From: Thioalkalivibrio nitratireducens
GTDB taxonomy: Bacteria; Pseudomonadota; Gammaproteobacteria; Ectothiorhodospirales; Ectothiorhodospiraceae
Assembly (NCBI GenBank): GCA_011390385.1
Contig: JAABSN010000089.1
Span: 1 to 12,823, forward strand
Direction of reading: 5' to 3'
DNA: 12,823 bases
Shown here: one piece after another, positions 7,534-12,823 of the stretch
How positions within the stretch are numbered: position 1 is the first letter of the stretch
Layout of the letters: each line of letters opens with the position of its first letter
Made by a program: the position numbers and the translations under genes
The notes under the pieces: model-generated
The model's input: only the letters and a program-made list of their open reading frames with translations
Told to the model about the DNA's origin: nothing
Database searches by the model: none

Positions 7534-7821
7534 ATGTCTAATCGCCAAGAGTACATCGACAAGGCCAAGGCAAAACTGGATCAGTGGGACGCCGAGATCG
7601 AAAAAATGAAAGCCAAGGCCGACGAGGCTGAGGCTGACGCGAAGATCAAGTATCAGAACCAGCTCGACGAAATGCGGGCGCAGCGCGATGATGCCGAGGC
7701 CAAACTCAAAGAGATCGCCGATGCCGGTGATGATGCCTGGGACGATATAAAGGCTGGTTTCGACAAGGCGTGGGACAGCATCTCCAATGCCTTCGAAAGC
7801 GCCGTATCCAGGTTCAAATGA
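7534..7821 (+). CDS. Small cytoplasmic coiled-coil protein
   Basis: This 95-residue, highly charged protein is preceded by AAGGAGAT at good spacing. Residues about 5-65 form a heptad-like Lys/Glu/Ala helix (YIDKAKAKLDQWDAEIEKMK and onward), predicted as a long coiled coil. Residues 66-95 are an amphipathic Trp-containing tail, DDAWDDIKAGFDKAWDSIS and following. There is no signal peptide. It resembles small stress-associated coiled-coil proteins of the sll1863 type, an assignment made from composition only. Its stop overlaps the AGGAGG of the next gene, so the two are translationally linked. The next product is exported and ends with a similar tail, suggesting paralogues or partners on the two sides of the inner membrane. 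Confidence 0.8.
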   Translation: MSNRQEYIDKAKAKLDQWDAEIEKMKAKADEAEADAKIKYQNQLDEMRAQRDDAEAKLKEIADAGDDAWDDIKAGFDKAWDSISNAFESAVSRFK

Positions 7822-7834
7822 GGAGGAAACGTAC

Positions 7835-8296
7835 GTGAACACCGTTACAGGTCTTCGCGGCCTGTTGGCCGCTGCCACCATCGCGTTTGCCGTAGCGCCA
7901 GCCACTGCCCAGGACGGCTCTGCATCCACCACGGCCGACGATGTGCGTGCCGAAATTTCAGAGGCCGTCGATGCTATCGCTCGCTATTCGGAGCATCAGC
8001 GCGAGCAAGCGCTCGCGGAGGCGCGCGATGTGCTCACCCGAATCGATGCTCAGGTCGAGCGCCGCGAACAGGCGCTGCGCGAAGACTGGGCGACCATGTC
8101 CGACTCGGCGCGCGAAACCGCCCGCGCTCGCCTGCGAGATCTGCGAGAGGCTCGGAACACTTTGGGCGAGCGCTATGGTGCAGCGCAGGCTGGTACGAGC
8201 AGCGCGTGGGAGGAACTGAAAGACGGTTTCTCCAACGCGTGGGAGGCCTTCTCTGAAGAGTGGACCAAGGCCGACGACGGGAATTCGGTCCAGTGA
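7835..8296 (+). CDS. Exported coiled-coil protein paired with the upstream gene
   Basis: The GTG at 7835 is chosen because AGGAGG at 7821-7826 lies 8 nt before it and because it opens a signal peptide (VNTVTGLRGLLAAATIAFAV, then ATAQ|DGS). The upstream ATG 7787 lies inside the previous gene and would bury the signal. The 153-residue product has no lipobox and should be periplasmic. The mature part is mostly alpha-helical and charged, with Arg/Glu/Ala heptads (ALAEARDVLTRIDAQVERRE). Its tail SSAWEELKDGFSNAWEAFSE closely parallels the tail of the preceding cytoplasmic protein (DDAWDDIKAGFDKAWDSIS). It probably belongs to a family of uncharacterised periplasmic coiled-coil proteins. A perfect hairpin follows 9 bp after the stop. 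Confidence 0.82.
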   Translation: MNTVTGLRGLLAAATIAFAVAPATAQDGSASTTADDVRAEISEAVDAIARYSEHQREQALAEARDVLTRIDAQVERREQALREDWATMSDSARETARARLRDLREARNTLGERYGAAQAGTSSAWEELKDGFSNAWEAFSEEWTKADDGNSVQ

Positions 8297-8305
8297 GGGT
8301 AGCGG

Positions 8306-8328
8306 TCGTCTGCTTTCGAAGCAGACGA
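8306..8328 (+). terminator. Perfect 10-bp hairpin after the coiled-coil pair
   Basis: TCGTCTGCTT (8306-8315) pairs perfectly with AAGCAGACGA (8319-8328) around a 3-nt loop, 9 bp after the stop of the exported coiled-coil gene. The position fits an operon terminator. No T-run follows, so it may instead be an RNA 3'-end stabiliser or a Rho-linked site. Confidence 0.5.
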
Positions 8329-8791
8329 TCATTGCCCGGACGTTAGTCCTGCCATCCTCAGGAGAGAACCGAAAAGACATCCATATGGGTCGTGGTCGTG
8401 CTCGCTGATATGCTGCCCATGAGGGTGGATTGCTTGGTTGGGTCCGATACCACATGTGACAGGCCGTCGAGCTCGATCCTGTAGATCAGGATCGCGATGA
8501 TCAGCGGCTCACCCGTGCCTGTGATCCTCGGCAGGGCCTAGGCCACCGCGGCGATGATAAAGCCGACTGAGTCCACCCGTGCCCGCAACCCGAGGGCTCG
8601 GTGTCCTTGATCGATTGCGATTGACAGGCCGGCCTTGCGCCTTCGTCGCGCAAGAATGGTAAGTATTCCGTTCGTCCCTGAAGCAGGGTCGCAGCGGAAC
8701 CATCTGATCCCGCATCCGCTGTGTGCTTTGCGCCTGACCTCTGTTCCGACGGCCTCCGTCCTGGAGTGCTCCAGCTGAAAAGGATCAATCG
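8329..8791 (+). other. Gene-free stretch, possibly with a decayed minus-strand gene
   Basis: No intact gene is seen. On the minus strand, one frame from about 8760 to the TGA at 8360-8358 is broken only by a TAG (near 8540). Around that stop it reads VDSVGFIIAAVA, stop, ALPRITGTGEPLIIAILIYR and then IELDGLSHVVSDPTKQST. The hydrophobic-then-polar pattern is protein-like, so this may be the degraded end of a small membrane protein. No start, Shine-Dalgarno or family match is visible, and chance cannot be excluded in GC-rich DNA. The last 30 bp carry the AAGGA ribosome site of the next gene. Confidence 0.3.
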
Positions 8792-9571
8792 ATGCGCATG
8801 ACCATTGATGTCGACTTGGAATACCGCCTCCAGGCTCCGGGCCCGGCGCTTTTGCTCATCGAGGCCGCGGGCGCCATAGGACAAGAGTTGCATCGCAGCA
8901 GCATCGATTTCGGACCGGTGGAACGGTTCGCCCGCGTCCCGGCCGAGGAAGGTATCGGCGAACGGATCGTGCTGCGTGCCGCTGACCAGATCTCCTGCCG
9001 TTATTCGGCGGAACTGACGGTAACGCGAGAGCGCCCTGACTTCGATCGGCTGGACGCGGTCGAGGTGGATGAAATGCCGGGCGATGCGCTGCGTTATCTG
9101 CTGCCGTCACGCTATAGCCAAGCCGAGTGTTTTGCGAATTTCGTTGCCTCTCGGTTTGGTGACATCGACGGCGGACCCAAAGTGGCGGCCATGCGCGACT
9201 GGATCGAACAACGGCTGGACTACCTCGCTGGCGTCAGCACCGGCAGCACGACCGCTGTCGATACGTTCGTGGACCGGCGTGGGGTTTGCCGCGATTACGC
9301 CCATTTGATGGTCGCCTTTTGTCGCGCAGCCCAGATCCCCGCCCGGATCGCGAGCGTGTATGCGCCTTCGGTCGATCCACAGGATTTTCATGCCGTGGTC
9401 GAGGTATATCTAGATGGGGCGTGGCATCTGACCGATCCGACCGGAATGGCTACCGCTGAAACCATGGCGCTCATAGCCGTGGGTCGCGACGCTACCGATG
9501 TGGCCTTCCTAACAACATTCAGCGCCGCGGAGCTGGAACGCCAGACCGTCGATGTCCGGAGGAGTGAATAA
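8792..9571 (+). CDS. Transglutaminase-like (cysteine peptidase fold) family protein
   Basis: The 259-residue protein starts at ATG 8792 behind AAAAGGAT at about 9 nt. Residues 1-100 form the beta-rich N-terminal domain common to bacterial transglutaminase-like proteins (beginning MRMTIDVDLEYRLQAPGPAL). The catalytic core is intact: Cys166 in RRGVCRDYAHL, His200 in QDFHAVVEVYLDGAWHL and Asp215 in LTDPTGM. The family includes cytoplasmic proteases and amidases; the reaction here is unknown. There is no signal peptide. Decayed sequence lies on both sides, so operon context says nothing about its job. The IS1182-type remnant begins about 260 bp downstream. Confidence 0.9.
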   Translation: MRMTIDVDLEYRLQAPGPALLLIEAAGAIGQELHRSSIDFGPVERFARVPAEEGIGERIVLRAADQISCRYSAELTVTRERPDFDRLDAVEVDEMPGDALRYLLPSRYSQAECFANFVASRFGDIDGGPKVAAMRDWIEQRLDYLAGVSTGSTTAVDTFVDRRGVCRDYAHLMVAFCRAAQIPARIASVYAPSVDPQDFHAVVEVYLDGAWHLTDPTGMATAETMALIAVGRDATDVAFLTTFSAAELERQTVDVRRSE

Positions 9572-9828
9572 CAGGTGAAACTAGCATGTTGAGCACTAAA
9601 CCCGCCCCCCGAAAATCCTCATCGCCCTGCGATAGTTGGCTAGGCCGGCGAGCGAATGAGGCCTCCCCCAAGCTCAGGGGGCAGGCGTCGGACAAGCCTC
9701 CAGGGAGGAAACCGCGGGCCGCGTGCCGGTGGCCGGGGTGGCCCGCAACGCTATGGGGATTGGAGGGATCCCGGTGCTGGGGATGCGGGCAACGGGGCCC
9801 ATTTGGACCACGTCGGAGTAGGCGCAGC
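9572..9828 (+). other. GC-rich non-coding stretch with stem-loops
   Basis: No gene is seen. A stem-loop at 9661-9686 pairs GCCT-CCCCC with GGGGG-AGGC, with one bulged C and a 7-nt loop. A second, smaller one follows at 9697-9709 (CCTCC with GGAGG-like sequence). The plus frame leading into the transposase end is open from 9586, but its codons before 9829 do not look like transposase. This may be the internally deleted part of the insertion sequence or an unrelated insert. Confidence 0.35.
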
Positions 9829-10120
9829 ACCGAGATGAGTCTCCATGTCCTGGCGTACAACCTGAAACGCGTGATCGGGATTTTGGGCGCCCGGCCTTTG
9901 ATCATGGCCATGTCAAGGGCCTGACGGCCCGCTTTGCCCGCAGAACGGTGGGTGCCCCAGCCACCGTCTTCACCGCCTCCCAGCCGGATCCGGGTGACGA
10001 CCCCAGAACCTCCCGTGCCCTGGTTGATCCCGCTCGTGGCGGCGGATGCCGCCCGAGAGTCTCAGACGGCCATCCTCACAGCGGATCGACTCCCAAATCC
10101 GAGTTTTCACACGGTCTGGA
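9829..10120 (+). mobile_element. IS1182-type insertion sequence remnant (transposase 3' end plus IS end)
   Basis: The frame at 9829-9924 reads TEMSLHVLAYNLKRVIGILG and ends at TGA. It matches the conserved C-terminus of IS1182-family transposases, in which EMSLHVLAYNLKRVI is near-invariant. Everything upstream of this segment in the transposase is missing. The 3' non-coding part continues to about 10120, where GAGTTTTCACACGGTCTGGA (10101-10120) resembles the terminal sequence of such elements; I infer that end from memory of the family, without a database. The IS end sits where the reading of the adjacent minus-strand pseudogene breaks off, so the insertion probably removed that gene's 3' end. 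The element cannot transpose by itself. Confidence 0.72.
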
Positions 10121-10849
10121 CCCAGAGCTGCCGCAAGATCAAGCTCAGACGTCTATTCTTCGTCTTCGCCGACCGCCACGCGCGATGGATCAAAGGCGCG
10201 GCGTGGAGCCCTTCTTCGAGGACATCACCTGTGTCGCGATCAATGGTGATGTAGGCGTCGCCGATGGGGAACAACGTCGTCATGATGAGGGGCAAGGGCT
10301 GCTCTGCGACATAGACGCCGAAGCGGCTTGCGCTGACCGCGACGATGCGGGTGTCTTCCGGCGCGATCACGTCCTGTTCGAGGTAGCGGCCGATCTTCTG
10401 CGCCTTGGTCCAGAACGCACCAGAGGTCCGAAGCTGTGCCTGGCGGATGGGCGCGGCCACAACGCTGCCGCCTTGACTGATCGGGAGTCGGACCTTGTTG
10501 CCCGTGGTCGGCCGTCAGCGCGAAGGCGGCCAGCCGGACCTGTGCCTTGTCGAAGACGGTCGCCGCATCTGGATCGAGGCCGTCACACCCGACGAAGGCA
10601 CGCCTGGTCCTGACCAGATCATGCGCCCTCCGCATCAAGCAGCGTGCAGCCCAGATACATCGCCCAGAAACGCCCATCGACGTCGCGGGCGAAGTCCGGG
10701 CGGAAGTCGGGATCTGCATAGGGCTCGTAGCGCGTCCACATCTCCTGCAGCAGGGCGCGAAGCTGCTGCTCGATCGGAAGTTAGGCAGCTCTCAGGTCTT
10801 CGAATCCACGATCGAGATTAACGCCCTCAACGCCGAAAAGATCGCTCAT
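10107..10849 (-). pseudogene. Decayed hypothetical gene with nonsense codon, micro-inversion and lost 3' end
   Basis: The start is ATG 10849 (MSDLFGVEGVNLDRGFEDLR, then AA) and is followed by an in-frame TAA at 10783-10781. The same frame continues LPIEQQLRALLQEMWTRYEP, ...DFRPDFARDVDGRFWAMYLG and CTLLDAEGA to 10622. The next expected block, GGQPDLCLVEDGRRIWIEAV, is found on the opposite strand (within 10499-10620). The minus-strand reading resumes at 10499 as NKVRLPISQGGSVVAAPIRQ, then SGAFWTKAQKIGRYL and SRFGVYVAEQPLPLIMTTLF, before being cut by the IS end near 10120. The block order matches a family of about 250-300-residue uncharacterised bacterial proteins with a PDxxV...RRIWIEAV motif; this is recalled, not searched. 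The N- and C-terminal frames also differ by a non-multiple of three, so a small indel is present. It lies downstream of the Fic gene on the same strand, about 120 bp away. Confidence 0.72.
10499..10620 (+). other. Micro-inverted segment inside the pseudogene
   Basis: Read on the plus strand, this 122-bp segment encodes PVVGRQREGGQPDLCLVEDG and then RRIWIEAVTPDEGTPGPDQI. That is the middle block of the pseudogene, whose other blocks read on the minus strand on both sides. Returning the segment to minus orientation would put the block between LDAEGA and NKVRLP, the expected order. The breakpoints are approximate to a few bases. A 6-bp palindrome, CTGGTC/GACCAG, lies at the right breakpoint. No longer inverted repeat was seen at the ends. 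Confidence 0.65.
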
Positions 10850-10968
10850 TGCATCCTCGTCTCCTACGCACGCCAGACCTGCTTCTGCAGCGCCCTGCAA
10901 CTTGTCCCGTCCGAGATGCTCACCTTGTCGTGCAGTTGGAACGAGGCTGCAGCCGTCGGATCCTTGCA

Positions 10969-12141
10969 TCAAAGTGGCTCCGTCCCTCGGCTGAGGATAC
11001 TCAAGTAGTCGCTGTACACATACATCCTGCCGCGCTGCTTCCCCGTCACTTCCCGCACGATACCCAGATCCTCCAGATGCTGGATCGACTTGGCAATTGT
11101 CGGAGGCGAGATGCTCAGCCTTTGTGCCGCTGCGGGAATGCCGATGATTGGCTTCTGCTGTAGCAGCTGGTGGACCCGGAGAGCGGATGCAGCCGGGCGC
11201 CCGAGATCCTCGATCCGATGCCGGTCGGCTTCGAAGAGCGCAAGGATCTCCCGCGCCGCCTCGGAGGCCTGCAGCGACGTTTCGGCGATCCCGTCGAGGA
11301 AGAACTCCAGCCATGTCTCCCAGTTGCCGTGCTCACGGACCTGCTGCAGCAGGTCGTAGTACTGGCGGCGATGCGTCTTGAAGTAGAGGCTGAGATAGAG
11401 GATCGGCTCCTTCAGGATCCCCTGCGTGCAGAGCAGGAAGGTGATCAGCAGACGGCCGAGACGGCCGTTTCCATCGAGAAACGGATGAATGGTCTCGAAC
11501 TGCACATGGACCAGCCCGGCCTTGATGAGGGTCGGCATCTCCGGCGTGTCGGTATGGATGAACGCTTCCAAGTCCGACATGAGGTCGAGGACGTGTTCGG
11601 GCGGCGGCGGGACGAAGAGCGCGTTGCCTGGTCGCGTTCCGCCGATCCAGTTCTGTGAACGTCTGAACTCGCCGGGCTGCTTCGTGCTTCCGCGACCCTT
11701 TTCAAGGAGGACGGCGTGGATTTCCCGGATCAGGCGCAGGGACAGCGGAAAGCCCTCGCGGATCCTCTCGAGGCCATGGTTCATGGCCGCGACGTAATTC
11801 GACACTTCCTGAACGTCGTCGAGCGGGACGCCTGGCACCTCCTCGCTCTCGAACAGCAGCAGGTCAGAGAGTGAGGATTGGGCGCCCTCGATCTGTGACG
11901 ACAGCAACGCCTCCTTGCGAACGTACATGTAAAGGAAAAGCGGCGTGTCAGGCAGGATCGAAGTCACACCGTCCAGTCGGCCGATCGCACGGTTCGCGCG
12001 TTCGAGGTGACGGTAGAGTCGATCCATCCTGACAGGCGGAGACGGCGGCAAGGGTGGAGGCACGAACGCTTCTGCGCGCTCCCCCGCGGTCGAAATCGCC
12101 ACGTGCCGCCCCAGGCGCGATGGCTCCGGTGCTAACGCCAT
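10969..12141 (-). CDS. Class II Fic protein with C-terminal winged helix (AMP-transferase type)
   Basis: From ATG 12141 the product is 390 residues. The N-terminal Fic_N region carries the inhibitory helix motif (S/T)xxxE(G/N) as SSQIEG (81-86, Glu85), placing it in class II, where the motif is N-terminal and restrains the enzyme. The Fic core has the full catalytic motif HPFLDGNGRLGR (219-230, His219), with a flap near WIGGTRPGNALFVPPP (165-180). Residues about 330-380 form a winged helix (IPAAAQRLSISPPTIAKSIQ). Such proteins usually transfer AMP from ATP to a protein hydroxyl; the target is unknown. Fic proteins with a DNA-binding tail often act on their own promoter. The frame is open to 12486, but residues before this Met do not resemble Fic, and two AAAGGAT palindromes sit just upstream. 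Catalytic and inhibitory residues look intact. Confidence 0.93.
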   Translation of the reverse strand: MALAPEPSRLGRHVAISTAGERAEAFVPPPLPPSPPVRMDRLYRHLERANRAIGRLDGVTSILPDTPLFLYMYVRKEALLSSQIEGAQSSLSDLLLFESEEVPGVPLDDVQEVSNYVAAMNHGLERIREGFPLSLRLIREIHAVLLEKGRGSTKQPGEFRRSQNWIGGTRPGNALFVPPPPEHVLDLMSDLEAFIHTDTPEMPTLIKAGLVHVQFETIHPFLDGNGRLGRLLITFLLCTQGILKEPILYLSLYFKTHRRQYYDLLQQVREHGNWETWLEFFLDGIAETSLQASEAAREILALFEADRHRIEDLGRPAASALRVHQLLQQKPIIGIPAAAQRLSISPPTIAKSIQHLEDLGIVREVTGKQRGRMYVYSDYLSILSRGTEPL

Positions 12142-12148
12142 GGTTGAA

Positions 12149-12160
12149 AAAGGATCCTTT
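12149..12160 (-). promoter_or_regulatory. Operator-like palindrome 1 upstream of the Fic gene
   Basis: AAAGGATCCTTT is a perfect 12-bp palindrome, 8 bp before the Fic start codon. It shares the AAAGGAT half-site with the palindrome at 12178-12203. It could block the ribosome site or downstream transcription. The only Shine-Dalgarno-like purine run (AAGGAAAGGA) overlaps it and is badly spaced, so binding here would also affect translation. Confidence 0.55.
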
Positions 12161-12177
12161 CCTTGGCAGGCTGACTG

Positions 12178-12203
12178 AGAAAGGATAGCGCAAAATCCTT
12201 TCT
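12178..12203 (-). promoter_or_regulatory. Operator-like palindrome 2 in the Fic promoter
   Basis: AGAAAGGAT (12178-12186) and ATCCTTTCT (12195-12203) are perfect 9-bp inverted arms separated by 8 bp. The half-site AAAGGAT is the same as in the palindrome at 12149-12160. The element overlaps the predicted -10 and spacer of the Fic promoter. The likely binder is the winged helix of the Fic protein itself, by inference. Confidence 0.6.
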
Positions 12204-12210
12204 TTGTCGC
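12182..12210 (-). promoter_or_regulatory. Possible sigma70 promoter of the Fic gene
   Basis: On the minus strand GCGACA (12210-12205) and TATCCT (12187-12182) are 17 bp apart, each matching four of six consensus bases. Transcription would start near 12175, giving a leader of about 35 nt that contains palindrome 1. The hexamers are modest, but their coincidence with palindrome 2 adds support. Confidence 0.35.
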
Positions 12211-12795
12211 GGCTCTTACGAAAGGCCCGGGTCCTGTCGAGCGAGTGTTTCCTGCGCCCACAGCCCGCCCAGTCTGGTTTGGCCCGCTGATCGGGTGGTG
12301 GGATGGGTCATCAGCGCCTCGGCAAGCTTCCTGCGCATCGTACGACGCGAATTCAGCACGGCAAGGTAGCGCCGCTTTGCTTCGTTGGGCCGCCAGCGAG
12401 GACTTGATCGGGAACATGCTTGATTCAAGACCGCGCTCCGTCCCCTGCGGCCCTTCGCGGCAGGAGGCGAGAGTCTGTTGCACCACGGTTTTCTGGCCAA
12501 CTCATGGCCATGCTTGGTGCCAAAATGGGGGGCGCACCACCCGGCATCCTCCTCGGTGTGCGATCGATGCCGAGAGCCTGAAACTGGTCAGCAACCAACC
12601 GCTGGCGGGTGGGTGTCGCTTGACAGTATCCGACAACCCTTAACCTGAACGGTCGTCCGACTGCGCTCGCCGGGGGGTCCGCTGTATGGTCGAGGACGGT
12701 CATTGTGCCAAATCGCCCCACGGTGCGGCTTCCTGGCACTACGAATTTCCTGATTAGCACGAATGCTCCGCAGATCGGAAAATTAAGGCCCAAGG
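12211..12795 (+). other. Gene-free stretch upstream of the Fic gene
   Basis: No convincing gene, tRNA or other RNA is seen. Several frames stay open by chance in the GC-rich sequence. One minus frame includes RPNEAKRRYLAVLNSRRTMR near 12.3-12.4 kb, which may be a degraded coding fragment. One plus frame is open without a start from about 12624 to the window end. Neither has a ribosome site or recognisable motif. AT content rises near 12740-12785. Confidence 0.4.
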
Positions 12796-12823
12796 CGTCA
12801 TCGCGAGGAGCGAAGCGACGTGG
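12796..12823 (+). repeat. REP-like palindromic repeat, cut by the window end
   Basis: The sequence begins CGTCATCGCGAGGAGCGAAG and continues CGACGTGG. CGTC pairs with GACG and TCGC pairs with GCGA around GAGGA, giving a compact imperfect palindrome. It matches the general form GTCATTGCGAGGAGCGAAGC of dispersed repeats I know from many bacterial genomes. Its right part lies outside the window. Such repeats are intergenic and often mark gene ends or IS-rich regions. Confidence 0.55.

Noticed and set aside
12142..12486. 115-residue N-terminal extension of the Fic frame
   Set aside because: It does not resemble Fic_N, and it would run through the palindromes and the predicted promoter.
1..12823. 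CRISPR arrays, tRNA or rRNA genes
   Set aside because: No regularly spaced direct repeats, tRNA-like T-loop (GTTCRA) with acceptor pairing, or rRNA-like sequence was seen.

Overview
The window is GC-rich (roughly 60-65% by eye) and has clear AGGAGG-type ribosome sites, exported proteins with Sec signal peptides, an NlpE/META envelope protein and a ChaA-type antiporter. These suggest a Gram-negative proteobacterium, more likely gamma than alpha. That placement is an inference; no marker gene is present.

Layout. Positions 37-1080 (+) encode an exported NlpE-like/META protein. A divergent pair follows: a ChaA-like Ca2+(Na+,K+)/H+ antiporter (2417-1323, -) and an exported choloylglycine-hydrolase-family amidase (2589-3650, +). 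This pair is enclosed by a 159-bp inverted repeat (970-1128 and 3760-3918). The repeat carries the last 37 codons of the META gene plus flanking sequence, so the distal copy is a gene fragment in reverse orientation. Next, on the minus strand, come an unrecognised 409-residue protein and an MscS-type channel, 18 bp apart and probably an operon (6040-3977). They are followed by a zinc-ribbon metallopeptidase-like protein (7318-6245, -). A tight plus-strand pair (7534-8296) encodes a small cytoplasmic coiled-coil protein and an exported coiled-coil protein with a matching C-terminal tail. After about 500 bp of decayed sequence comes a transglutaminase-like protein (8792-9571, +).

The right third is accessory and decayed. 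It holds the 3' end of an IS1182-type transposase (9829-9924) with its probable IS end near 10120. The IS end abuts a pseudogene (10849 down to about 10120, -) that has a nonsense codon, an internal micro-inversion of about 122 bp and a lost 3' end. Upstream of the pseudogene is an intact class II Fic AMP-transferase-type protein with a C-terminal winged helix (12141-10969, -). Its promoter region carries two AAAGGAT palindromes that look like an autoregulatory operator. The last ~600 bp hold no convincing gene, and the window ends inside a REP-like palindromic repeat.

How the genes fit together. The left two thirds form an envelope and ion/osmotic stress set: META/NlpE protein, cation/proton antiporter, mechanosensitive channel with an unexplained soluble partner, and an exported coiled-coil protein. 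The right third is a scar region of IS remnants and inversions around a Fic regulator. The items most worth following are the MscS-linked degenerate AAA-like protein, the cytoplasm/periplasm coiled-coil pair, the Fic operator, the micro-inverted pseudogene and the inverted repeat around chaA.
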